From an uncultured Eubacteriales bacterium (GTDB lineage: Bacteria > Bacillota > Clostridia > Christensenellales > CAG-138), in NCBI GenBank assembly GCA_900550525.1, contig URSN01000051.1, positions 1 through 12,634 on the forward strand: a DNA stretch of 12,634 nucleotides. The letters are read 5' to 3'. This document shows, piece after piece, positions 6,534 to 12,634 of the stretch. Each line of letters opens with the position of its first letter. Position 1 is the first letter of the stretch. The translations under genes were made by a program, and so were the position numbers. The notes beneath the pieces were generated by a model. That model was not told the origin of the DNA and searched no databases. It worked only from the letters and a program-made list of their open reading frames with translations.

Positions 6534-7208
6534 TTACGGCCCCAGCCGGTATCCCACGCCGCGCACGGTGCGGATGAGCGCGGGCGATTGCGGGTCGTCC
6601 TCCAGCTTTTCGCGCAGGCGCTTGATATAGACCGTCAGCGTGTTGTCGTTGACGAACTCGCCCGAGGCGTCCCAGATCTCCGAGAGCAGGCGTTCGCGCG
6701 GCAATACCGTGCCGCGGTTGGAGAACAGCGTCAGCAGCAGCCGGTACTCCAGCGCCGAAAGCGGCACCTCCGCGCCGTTGCGGGTGACGACGCCGCGCGA
6801 TGCGTCCAGCGCGACGCCTGCGCAGACGAACTGGGATTGCAGGCGGCCGCTGCGGCGCAGAACGCTGCGGATGCGCGAGAGCAGCTCGCGCGGGCGGAAG
6901 GGCTTGCGGATATAGTCGTCCGCGCCCATGTCCAGCCCGGCGACGGCGGTGTGCTCCTCCCCCGCCGCCGTCAAAAAGATCACCGGCAGGCCGCCGCAGG
7001 CGCGCGCCGCCGCGCAGACGGCAAACCCGCTGCCGTCGGGCAGGCCGATGTCCAGCAGCAGCAGGTCAAAGCGCGTCCCGCTGCCGAGGGCGCTGAGCGC
7101 CTGCGCCTGCGTGGCGGCAGGCGTGACGGTCATGCCCTCCGATTCCAAAAAGGCGGCAAGGCCCGGCGCGATGCCCGGGTCGTCCTCCACGAGCAGGATG
7201 TGCGGCAT
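6534..7208 (-). CDS. OmpR/PhoB-family response regulator
   Basis: A 224-residue transcription factor. The receiver domain (about 1-115) has the acidic pocket Glu8-Asp9-Asp10, phosphoacceptor Asp53 (LLLLDIGLPDG), switch Thr80 and Lys102 (DDYIRKPF). The C-terminal winged-helix DNA-binding domain (about 128-223) shows LSALEYRLLLTLFSNRGTVLPRE and ends with the family-typical NDNTLTVYIKRLREKLEDDP and RTVRGVGYRLG. Everything needed for phosphorylation-dependent DNA binding is present. The start is preceded by GGGGGAGGG at about 6 nt. The histidine kinase begins 24 nt downstream, so the two form a standard pair. Upstream, the folD stop is only 22 nt away with no terminator between, so transcription may arrive from the folate operon. 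The likely target is the ABC operon next to the kinase (inference). Confidence 0.94.
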   Translation of the reverse strand: MPHILLVEDDPGIAPGLAAFLESEGMTVTPAATQAQALSALGSGTRFDLLLLDIGLPDGSGFAVCAAARACGGLPVIFLTAAGEEHTAVAGLDMGADDYIRKPFRPRELLSRIRSVLRRSGRLQSQFVCAGVALDASRGVVTRNGAEVPLSALEYRLLLTLFSNRGTVLPRERLLSEIWDASGEFVNDNTLTVYIKRLREKLEDDPQSPALIRTVRGVGYRLGP

Positions 7209-7230
7209 GCCGTTCCCTCCCCCGTCTGCG

Positions 7231-8082
7231 TCATGTAAGCGCGCGCTGCGCGGCGCGCACGACGTGCCGCATCAGCACCGCGGTCGTCACCGTGCCGACG
7301 CCGCCCGGAACGGGCGTGACGGCAAAGACGAGCGGCTCCGCCTCTGCAAACGCCACATCGCCGCAGAGGGAACCGTCCTCGCACACATGGATGCCCACGT
7401 CGAGCACCGTCTGCCCGGCGCGAAGGTGCGCCGCGCCGAGCATCTGCGCCCGGCCCGCCGCCGCCACGAGGATATCCGCCGCGCGGCAGATCTCCGGCAG
7501 GTCCCGCGTGCGCGTGTGGCAGAGCGTCACGGTGGCGTTAGCGTGCAGCAGCAGCATGGAGAGCGGCCGTCCGACCACAAGGCTGCGGCCGACGACCACG
7601 GCGCGTTTGCCGGCCGGGTCGATGCCGTAATGGCGGAGGATCTCCATGCAGGCCGCCGCCGTACAGGGGGCAAAGCCGCGCCCGCTGCCGGTGAACACGC
7701 CGGCGAGCGAGCCGTCCGTCACGCCGTCCACATCCTTCTGCGGGACGATGGCGGCGCAGGCGCGCGCCTCGTCGATTTGCTCCGGCAGCGGCCTCAGCAG
7801 CAGGATGCCGTGGATGGAGGGGTCGTCGTTGAGCTGCGCGATCACGGCAAGCAGGGCTTCCGTATCCGTGCCCGCATCGAGCGCGACGCACCGGGCGTGT
7901 ACGCCCGCAGCCTGCGCGCGGCGCACCGCCATGCGCTCATAGGAAAGGTCGTCCGGCCGTTCGCCGACGCGCACGATGGCCAGCGCCGGCTGCACGCCGC
8001 GATGGAGCAGCGATTCGGCCATTTCGGCGGTCTTTGCGTTGAGCGCCGCGCTTACGGGCGCGCCTTTGAGCAGGAGCGCCAT
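7231..8082 (-). CDS. folD: FolD-type methylenetetrahydrofolate dehydrogenase, probably monofunctional
   Basis: A 283-residue member of the FolD family, which interconverts 5,10-methylene-THF and 5,10-methenyl-THF with NAD(P). The N-terminal catalytic domain includes GERPDDLSYERM (40-51) and PQKDVDGVTDG (114-124). The Rossmann domain carries GRSLVVGRP (165-173) and CHTRTRD (188-194), and the C-terminus has TPVPGGVGTVTTAVL (256-270). Compared with bifunctional FolD, the catalytic Lys four residues after the conserved Tyr (Tyr48) is Ala52, and the Gln of the GILVQLPLP motif is Leu96. Asp119 is kept. Those Lys and Gln residues serve the cyclohydrolase half-reaction, so this enzyme may be a dehydrogenase only, with the cyclohydrolase step done by the neighbouring fchA product. 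Start 8082 follows GGGAGGG at 8 nt, 4 nt after the fchA stop. Last gene of the folate cluster. Confidence 0.93.
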   Translation of the reverse strand: MALLLKGAPVSAALNAKTAEMAESLLHRGVQPALAIVRVGERPDDLSYERMAVRRAQAAGVHARCVALDAGTDTEALLAVIAQLNDDPSIHGILLLRPLPEQIDEARACAAIVPQKDVDGVTDGSLAGVFTGSGRGFAPCTAAACMEILRHYGIDPAGKRAVVVGRSLVVGRPLSMLLLHANATVTLCHTRTRDLPEICRAADILVAAAGRAQMLGAAHLRAGQTVLDVGIHVCEDGSLCGDVAFAEAEPLVFAVTPVPGGVGTVTTAVLMRHVVRAAQRALT

Positions 8083-8086
8083 ACCG

Positions 8087-8737
8087 TCAGCCCTCCCGCG
8101 GCGCGGTCAGCCGGGCCATGACGGCGGCCACGACGCGGTCCGCCTCCGGCAGCGCCTCACCCAGCAGCGCCTGTGCGCGCGCATCAAGCGCCGCCGCCCG
8201 CTGCCGGTCGCGCAGCAGGCGCGTATTGGTGAACACATTGAGCGAAGCGCCCTGCAGCGCCGCGCGCGAGAGCGCCGCGCCCACGCCCACATCCGATATG
8301 GCGAGGGCGGAACCCTTTTCGCCAAGCTCCGCATGCAGCGCCACGGCCTCGGCGCAAACTTCCATGATATCCAGCGGCGGCTGCGCCGCGCGCAGCAGCG
8401 CCGCCTCCATGACCGTATCGCGCGCCGCGCGCTCCTGCTGCGTGCCGCGCGGCATGCCATAGGCGCGCGAGAGCGGCAAAAACGCTTCCGCGTCCGCATC
8501 GATCAGCGCGAGCAGGCGCTGGCGCAGCGCCTCCATGCGCGACGCGATGCGCTGGATGTCCTCCTCCACGTCCGCATAGCGCCGCTTGCCGGACGTCAGC
8601 GCGCACACCATGCTGCCAAGCGCCGCGCCAAGCGCACCGGCAAGCGCGCACGCGCCGCCGCCGCCCGGCGTTGGCGCGCCGGAGGCGAGCGCCTCCGAAA
8701 AGGCGGCAACGGTCCCGTTCTGCTGTAACTGCTGCAT
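8087..8737 (-). CDS. fchA: Methenyltetrahydrofolate cyclohydrolase / cyclodeaminase family protein
   Basis: A 216-residue protein of the cyclodeaminase/cyclohydrolase family (FTCD C-terminal domain fold). In formate-using Clostridia the stand-alone form, FchA, interconverts 10-formyl-THF and 5,10-methenyl-THF. Motifs: the N-terminal PTPGGGGA (22-29), SMVCALTSGKRRYADVEE (42-59), and the C-terminal ALAISDVGVGAALSRAA with NVFTNT. Length is close to the usual 205-215 residues, all helical, soluble and cytoplasmic. AAGGAGG is placed 7 nt before the start. It sits between fhs (33-nt gap) and folD (4-nt gap), exactly between the genes for the preceding and following reactions. That context favours the cyclohydrolase over formiminotetrahydrofolate cyclodeaminase of histidine degradation, since no hut genes are near. 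The sequence alone cannot fully separate the two activities. Confidence 0.88.
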   Translation of the reverse strand: MQQLQQNGTVAAFSEALASGAPTPGGGGACALAGALGAALGSMVCALTSGKRRYADVEEDIQRIASRMEALRQRLLALIDADAEAFLPLSRAYGMPRGTQQERAARDTVMEAALLRAAQPPLDIMEVCAEAVALHAELGEKGSALAISDVGVGAALSRAALQGASLNVFTNTRLLRDRQRAAALDARAQALLGEALPEADRVVAAVMARLTAPREG

Positions 8738-8770
8738 CGTTGTTCCTCCTTATGCGCCGGATGTCCGCCG

Positions 8771-10444
8771 TCAGAACAGCCCCGAGATGCGGCCGTCCGC
8801 ATCCACGTCGATGCGCTCCGCCGCAGGGCTTTTGGGCAGGCCCGGCATGGTCATGATGTCGCCCGTGAGCGCCACGAGAAAGCCTGCGCCCGCGTTCACG
8901 CGCACGGCGCGCACCGTGACGAAAAAGTCCTCCGGCGCGCCGAGCAGCGACGGGTCGTCGGAAAAGCTGTACTGAGTCTTTGCCATGCACACGGGCAGTG
9001 CGCCGAAGCCGTTTTCAGACAGCTGGGCGATCTGCTTGCGCGCCGCCGGCGTGAACCGGACGCCAGCGCCATGATACACGCGCCGCACGATCGTCTCGAT
9101 CCGCTCCTCCACGCTGCCCGTCAGCTCATAACAGAAGCGGAACGACGAGGGCGTGCCGCACAGGCGGACGACCTCCTGCGCAAGCGCCTCTGCGCCTGCG
9201 CCGCCATGCGCCCACGCCTCGGACCGGGCCACGGGCACGCCGCGCGCGCGGCATGCGTCCTCGACGACGCGCAGCTCCGCCTCCGTATCCGTCGGGAAAC
9301 GGTTGACCGCCACCACGCAGGGCACGCCGAACACCTCGCCGAGGTTGTCCACATGGCGCATGAGGTTGGGCAGCCCGCGCTGCACGGCCTGCGGGTCCTC
9401 CTGCGCCAGCTCGCTCTTGCTCCTGCCGCCGTGCATTTTGAGCGCGCGCACCGTGGCCACCACGACCGCGGCCGACGGCGCGAGCCCCGCCATGCGGCAC
9501 TTGATGTCGAAGAACTTCTCCGCGCCCAGGTCAGCGCCAAAGCCGGCTTCCGTGACGGCATAATCCGCCAGGTGCAGCGCAAGGCGCGTCGCCGCGACGG
9601 AATTGCAGCCGTGGGCGATGTTGGCAAACGGCCCGCCGTGCACGAGCGCCGGGGTGTGCTCGAGCGTCTGCACGAGGTTGGGGCGGATCGCGTCCCTGAG
9701 CAGCGCCGCCATCGCGCCGGCGGCCTTGAGCTCGCCCGCGGTCACGGGCGCGCCGCCACAGGTATAGGCGACGACCACGCGCGCAAGGCGCGCCTTCAGG
9801 TCGGCCAGGTCCTGCGCCAGGCACAGCACGGCCATGACCTCGGAAGCGACGGTGATGTCGAACCCGTCCTCGCGCGGCACGCCGTTGACGCGCCCGCCGA
9901 GGCCGTCCACGATATTGCGCAGCTGCCGGTCGTTCATGTCGAGGCAGCGCCGCCAGACGATGCGGCGCGGATCGATGCCGAGCGCGTTGCCCTGATGGAT
10001 GTGGTTGTCCAGCAGCGCGGCAAGCAGGTTGTTCGCCGCGCCGATAGCGTGGAAATCTCCCGTGAAGTGGAGGTTGATGTCCTCCATCGGCACGACCTGC
10101 GCATAGCCGCCGCCCGCCGCGCCGCCCTTGATGCCGAACACCGGGCCGAGCGACGGCTCGCGCAGCGCGACCATCGCGCGCTGGCCGATGCGCCGCAGCC
10201 CGTCCGCCAGGGCGATGGTCGTGGTCGTCTTTCCCTCGCCCGCAGGCGTCGGCGTCATGGCGGTGACGAGCACGAGCCTGCCGCCGCGCCCCGGCGTATC
10301 GTTCAGGATGGCCGGGTCGATCTTGGCCTTGTAGCGGCCGTACTGCTCCAGGTACCGCTGCTCAATGCCCGCCTGCTCCGCCACAGCGGCGATGGGCAGC
10401 AGTTCGGCCTGCTGCGCGATCTGGATGTCGGTTGGATGTTCCAT
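8771..10444 (-). CDS. fhs: Formate-tetrahydrofolate ligase (10-formyl-THF synthetase)
   Basis: A 557-residue enzyme, the normal length for the monofunctional bacterial ligase. It joins formate to THF using ATP to give 10-formyl-THF, the entry reaction of the methyl branch of the Wood-Ljungdahl pathway and a C1 source for purines. Signatures: ATP-binding loop [11 protein letters not shown] (66-76), followed by [22 protein letters not shown] (about 95-116) and the [14 protein letters not shown] block (about 122-135), plus the [20 protein letters not shown] region. No frameshift or missing motif is seen. The start at 10444 is not ideally placed: GGGAGG is about 19 nt upstream, but GAGG at about 12 nt could serve, and the N-terminus fits the family. 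It lies 26 nt after folC. The cofactor tetrahydrofolate would be supplied in polyglutamate form by FolC upstream. Confidence 0.97.
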   Translation of the reverse strand: MEHPTDIQIAQQAELLPIAAVAEQAGIEQRYLEQYGRYKAKIDPAILNDTPGRGGRLVLVTAMTPTPAGEGKTTTTIALADGLRRIGQRAMVALREPSLGPVFGIKGGAAGGGYAQVVPMEDINLHFTGDFHAIGAANNLLAALLDNHIHQGNALGIDPRRIVWRRCLDMNDRQLRNIVDGLGGRVNGVPREDGFDITVASEVMAVLCLAQDLADLKARLARVVVAYTCGGAPVTAGELKAAGAMAALLRDAIRPNLVQTLEHTPALVHGGPFANIAHGCNSVAATRLALHLADYAVTEAGFGADLGAEKFFDIKCRMAGLAPSAAVVVATVRALKMHGGRSKSELAQEDPQAVQRGLPNLMRHVDNLGEVFGVPCVVAVNRFPTDTEAELRVVEDACRARGVPVARSEAWAHGGAGAEALAQEVVRLCGTPSSFRFCYELTGSVEERIETIVRRVYHGAGVRFTPAARKQIAQLSENGFGALPVCMAKTQYSFSDDPSLLGAPEDFFVTVRAVRVNAGAGFLVALTGDIMTMPGLPKSPAAERIDVDADGRISGLF

Positions 10445-10470
10445 CGTCGTCGTTTACCTCGTTCCTCCCA

Positions 10471-11739
10471 TTATTTTTGAAAAAGCGCGCGGATCTCGCC
10501 CGCCATGTACAGCGAACCGACGGCGCAAACCACGCCGCCCCGCCCGGCGTGCGCCATGGCGCGGCGGACGCCTTCCGGCACGGAGGGGCACGCCTCCGCC
10601 GGAACGCCCTGCGCGCGGACGGCGCGGGCGAGCGCCTCCTGGTCCATCGCGCGCGGGCTGTCCGGCCGGACGGTATAGCAGCGGCCGGCAAGCGGCAGCA
10701 GCGCCTCGAGCACGCCGGATACGTCCTTATCCTCGAGGATACCGCTGACAAACGTGCCGGGCGTATGCGGGCACAGGCGGCGGAGGCTCTCGGCCGTGCC
10801 GCGCACGCCGTGCGGGTTATGCCCGCCGTCCACGATGCACACCGGATCCGCGCGGCGCAGCACCTCAAAGCGCGCCGGCCAGACGGTGCGCCGCAGCCCC
10901 TCGCGCACGGCCTGCTCCGGGATGCGCCAGCCCTTTTGCCGCAGCACCTCCACGCCAGTGAGCACGACGGCGGCGTTGTAGGGCTGATAGGCGCCCACGA
11001 GCGGGAGCCACAGGTCGCGGTACGCGCCGTAGGAAAAGCTCTGCCCGTCCAGGCCGAACGCGCCGCAGCTGAGCAGCGCGCCGTCCGGCCGGTGGAGGCG
11101 GGCGTGCACCTCGGCGCAGCGGCGCTCGAACACGCGCTCCGCCTCCGGGCAGCGGCCATAGATCACCACGTCGCCGCCCGGCTTGATGATGCCCGCCTTC
11201 TGCTCGGAGATCTCCGTCAGCGTGCTGCCCAGGTAGCGCATGTGATCCATGCCCATCGCGGTGATGACGGCCAGCTCCGGCGTGTCGATCACGTTGGTGG
11301 AATCGAGCGCGCCGCCCATGCCGACCTCGAGCACGACGATGTCGCAGCGGCTGCGCGCAAAATACAGCATGGCGATGGAGGTGATGAGCTCAAACTCCGT
11401 CGGATGTGCGGCCATCGCTTCCGCGTGCGGCTGCACCTCGGCCGTCAGCGCGGCGAGCGCATCGTCCGGGATGGGCGCGCCGTCGATCTGCATGCGCTCG
11501 TTGAACCGGTCGATATAGGGCGAGATGTACAGGCCGACGCGGTACCCGGCCGCGTGCAGGATGGAGGCCGTCATGGCGGAGGTGCTGCCCTTGCCGTTCG
11601 TGCCGCCGATGTGGATAAAGCGCAGCGCGCGCTCCGGGTTGCCGAGGCGGCGCAGCAGCTCCTGCGTGCGCGAAAGGCCCGGCTTGCTGCCGCGCCAGGC
11701 GACGGTGTGGATATAGGCAAGCGCCTCGTCATAGGTCAT
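10471..11739 (-). CDS. folC: Folylpolyglutamate synthase / dihydrofolate synthase
   Basis: A 422-residue Mur-ligase-fold enzyme that adds glutamate to folates, which traps them in the cell and raises their affinity for C1 enzymes; some members also make dihydrofolate from dihydropteroate. Motifs: P-loop GTNGKGS (46-52), the folate/omega loop SPYIDRFNERMQIDG (about 73-87), EVGMGGALDSTN (about 137-148), the carbamylated-Lys region SEQKAGIIKPG, and DGGHNPHG in the C-terminal domain. Length is typical. GGGAGGTGA precedes the start at 6 nt and overlaps the end of folT, whose stop is 6 nt away, so folT and folC are probably translationally coupled. No folP, folB, folK or folE is in the window. Next to a folate importer, the folylpolyglutamate synthase role (retention of imported folate) is the more likely main job; that is inference. 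Confidence 0.95.
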   Translation of the reverse strand: MTYDEALAYIHTVAWRGSKPGLSRTQELLRRLGNPERALRFIHIGGTNGKGSTSAMTASILHAAGYRVGLYISPYIDRFNERMQIDGAPIPDDALAALTAEVQPHAEAMAAHPTEFELITSIAMLYFARSRCDIVVLEVGMGGALDSTNVIDTPELAVITAMGMDHMRYLGSTLTEISEQKAGIIKPGGDVVIYGRCPEAERVFERRCAEVHARLHRPDGALLSCGAFGLDGQSFSYGAYRDLWLPLVGAYQPYNAAVVLTGVEVLRQKGWRIPEQAVREGLRRTVWPARFEVLRRADPVCIVDGGHNPHGVRGTAESLRRLCPHTPGTFVSGILEDKDVSGVLEALLPLAGRCYTVRPDSPRAMDQEALARAVRAQGVPAEACPSVPEGVRRAMAHAGRGGVVCAVGSLYMAGEIRALFQK

Positions 11740-11745
11740 GCCGCT

Positions 11746-12339
11746 TCACCTCCCGGCCGCCTTCGGCATGGCGGGGCGCGCCGCAGCGGCGTGCGGCAGG
11801 ATGGCGGCGATGTGGCGATAGGCCAGCCGGTGTACGCCAAAGACGAGCACCGTTTCCGCCGCGATGGAGAACGGCTTTGTTGCCGCGCGCATCGCAAACA
11901 GCACGGAAAACGGCATCTCCTGCCCCATGATGACGGAGTAGTACAGCGTCAGCGCCCATGTGCTGTACAGCAGGCTGTTGACCGCCTCCGCGAAGGCGAC
12001 CGCCGCAAGGAAGCCGAGCGCGCCGCGCCAGCCGCCCTTCCGCGTCAAAAAGAACCGCGCGCCCAGCCCGCCAAGGCCGCCAAGCAGCACGGGACCGACT
12101 GTGAGCAGCGGGAAATATACGCCGTAGCCGCTGATGATCGTGCCCAGCACATCCGCGACGCAGCCCACCGCCATCCCCCAGAGCGGCCCGAGCCAGATGC
12201 CCGCCAGCAGGATCGGAACGCCCTCAAAGCTGAGCCGGAGCCCCTCGTTGATCTGCACGCCGCAAAAGCGCGCCAGCACGATCTGCATGGCGACGAACAC
12301 CGCGCTGCACGTCAAATTTCTGACGGAAGCCCTTCGCAT
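11746..12339 (-). CDS. folT: ECF transporter substrate-binding component, folate-type (FolT)
   Basis: A 197-residue, very hydrophobic protein with about six predicted TM helices, the S component of an energy-coupling factor importer. It captures folate and works with shared EcfA/EcfA'/EcfT subunits encoded elsewhere. FolT-type features: the basic N-terminus RRASVRNLTCSAVFVAMQIVL, then LRLSFEGVPILLAGIWLGPL (in about 34-53), GMAVGCVADVLGTIISGYGVYFP (about 55-77) and a Gly-rich GPVLLGGLGGLGARFF. The arginine after the LSFEG-type segment and the length match FolT better than thiamine or riboflavin S components. First gene of the folate cluster, it starts at 12339 after GGGGAGG (9-nt spacing) and has a near-consensus promoter just upstream. 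The specificity call rests on both motif pattern and position beside folC and fhs. The C-terminal 20 or so residues are alanine-rich and likely cytoplasmic. Confidence 0.88.
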   Translation of the reverse strand: MRRASVRNLTCSAVFVAMQIVLARFCGVQINEGLRLSFEGVPILLAGIWLGPLWGMAVGCVADVLGTIISGYGVYFPLLTVGPVLLGGLGGLGARFFLTRKGGWRGALGFLAAVAFAEAVNSLLYSTWALTLYYSVIMGQEMPFSVLFAMRAATKPFSIAAETVLVFGVHRLAYRHIAAILPHAAAARPAMPKAAGR

Positions 12340-12373
12340 GGCGCAGCACCTCCCCTGTTACCGCATTTTAGCT

Positions 12374-12402
12374 ATTATAATATATTTTCCGGCCGCTTAC
12401 AA
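12374..12402 (-). promoter_or_regulatory. Sigma-70-type promoter of the folate operon
   Basis: On the minus strand, TTGTAA (12397-12402) and a perfect TATAAT (12374-12379) are separated by exactly 17 bp. The expected transcription start is near 12366, giving a leader of only about 25-30 nt before folT. This leaves no space for a THF riboswitch, which often precedes folT in other Firmicutes. It is the strongest promoter seen in the window. Confidence 0.85.
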
Positions 12403-12421
12403 GCGCGGCAATGCGCCGCGC
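12403..12421. repeat. GC-rich hairpin just upstream of the folT -35
   Basis: GCGCGGC (12403-12409) pairs perfectly with GCCGCGC (12415-12421) around AATGC. It ends one base before the -35 hexamer of the folT promoter. On neither strand is it followed directly by a clear T tract (plus strand: CGGACCGG then TTTT). It may be an operator, a remnant terminator of a gene lost upstream, or incidental. Confidence 0.35.
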
Positions 12422-12471
12422 CGGACCGGTTTTGTAGGTATACAATACATCTTGGACAGGAGGGAAAAGAG

Positions 12472-12597
12472 ATGAAGGATAGGGACTCATCGGGTATAGT
12501 TGGAGTTGCAGCCAACAACTGTACGAAAGGAGGCCGCGCAGGGCAAAGCCGTACGGGCAGATGCAGTATCCGGGCCAGCGTGTGCAGGTGGATGTGA
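12472..12597 (+). pseudogene. Short ORF behind a strong ribosome binding site; possible 5' remnant of a disrupted gene
   Basis: An ATG at 12472 follows AGGAGGG at ideal spacing (6-7 nt) and a possible -10 (TACAAT, 12441-12446), so it looks like a real translation start divergent from folT. It encodes only 41 residues beginning MKDRDSSGI and matches nothing I recognise. From about 12520 its DNA is shared, in another frame, with the transposase fragment, so only the first 15 or so codons could belong to the original gene. It may be the start of a gene cut by the mobile sequence, or a leader of the element itself. Confidence 0.3.
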
Positions 12598-12634
12598 AGG
12601 TGGTGCCGCTCAAATGCCTGGCAAACCCGGAGGA
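12483..12634 (+). pseudogene. IS481-like DDE transposase fragment, runs off the window
   Basis: The frame opens after a TAG at 12480 and stays open to the window end. From about 12519 it reads LYERRPRRAKPYGQ followed by MQYPGQRVQVDVKVVP (from 12561) and LKCLANPE. This is the typical entry to the rve/DDE catalytic core of IS481-like transposases, with Asp of VDVK as the probable first catalytic residue. The roughly 120-150 residues of helix-turn-helix domain expected before it are absent: the frame is closed at 12480, and the DNA to the left is the folT upstream region. The copy is therefore 5'-truncated or frameshifted. Its 3' part lies outside the window, so the state of the rest cannot be judged. 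No terminal inverted repeat is visible. Confidence 0.65.

Noticed and set aside
7130..7384. Alternative start of the response regulator at the ATG overlapping the folD stop (7234)
   Set aside because: That ATG is out of frame with the receiver domain; the ATG at 7208 is in frame and has a good ribosome binding site.
12340..12480. THF riboswitch upstream of folT
   Set aside because: The promoter at 12374-12402 leaves a leader of roughly 25-30 nt, and no aptamer-like fold is seen in the transcribed part.
10432..12597. Plus-strand open frame of 721 codons across folC and folT
   Set aside because: Its product is rich in Arg, His, Ala and Gln with no recognisable domain, and it mirrors the well-supported minus-strand genes. 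It is a GC-content shadow. The same applies to the plus-strand frames at 1986-3245, 3324-4187, 6928-8121 and 9071-10480.
12472..12634. Programmed -1 frameshift joining the short ORF to the transposase
   Set aside because: The frame relation is right, but I see no slippery heptamer or downstream structure, and the first frame is far too short to supply a helix-turn-helix domain.
1..12634. CRISPR array, rRNA genes, phage structural genes
   Set aside because: No regularly spaced repeats, rRNA-like stretches or phage motifs were seen on either strand.

Overview
The window looks like a chromosomal segment of a high-GC member of the Clostridia (Firmicutes), probably a gut anaerobe. The signs are strong purine-rich ribosome binding sites (AGGAGG or GGGAGG), a TnpV-type transposon protein, the clostridial formate-folate gene set (fhs, fchA, and a FolD of the clostridial type), an ECF folate importer, and a Mbeg1-like (DUF2974) hydrolase. 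All intact genes lie on the minus strand. Both ends of the window carry mobile-element material. The family assignments are well supported; the organism assignment is inference.

Layout. Positions 1-696 are visibly more AT-rich than the rest and appear to be the end of an integrated element: a tnpV gene with its own terminator, then about 225 bp of non-coding DNA with repeated TACCCAAACCGT / TTTGGGTA motifs. At 697-719 there is an exact tRNA 3' end (T-loop, 3' T-stem strand, 3' acceptor strand, A73 and CCA) with no tRNA 5' half, followed at once by a strong plus-strand terminator (720-755). This is best read as the right attachment site of an element inserted in a tRNA gene, probably tRNA-Leu. 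Converging on it is a monocistronic gene for a DUF2974 alpha/beta hydrolase (832-1944).

Positions 2106-6509 and 6534-7208 hold a stress-response-type module, read right to left: OmpR-family response regulator, short-loop (intramembrane-sensing type) histidine kinase, then, after a 106-bp promoter-bearing gap, an ABC ATPase and an 866-residue FtsX-type permease that overlap by 4 bp. A hairpin terminator follows the permease.

Positions 7231-12339 hold a compact folate/one-carbon operon, read right to left: folT (folate import), folC (polyglutamylation), fhs (formate activation), fchA (methenyl-THF cyclohydrolase) and folD (methylene-THF dehydrogenase). Gaps are 4-33 nt. A near-consensus promoter sits just upstream of folT, and there is no room for a THF riboswitch. 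The order follows the route of the cofactor: import, retention, charging with formate, ring closure, reduction. The FolD lacks the lysine and glutamine that bifunctional FolD proteins use for cyclohydrolase activity, which fits the presence of a separate FchA. The response regulator starts only 22 nt after folD, so read-through from the folate operon into the two-component system is possible.

The right end (about 12483-12634) holds a piece of an IS481-like DDE transposase reading off the window, fused out of frame behind a strong ribosome binding site and a short start ORF. I see no CRISPR array, no rRNA and no complete tRNA. Most of the window is conventional biology; the tRNA/attachment-site junction and the FolD-FchA division of labour deserve the closest look.
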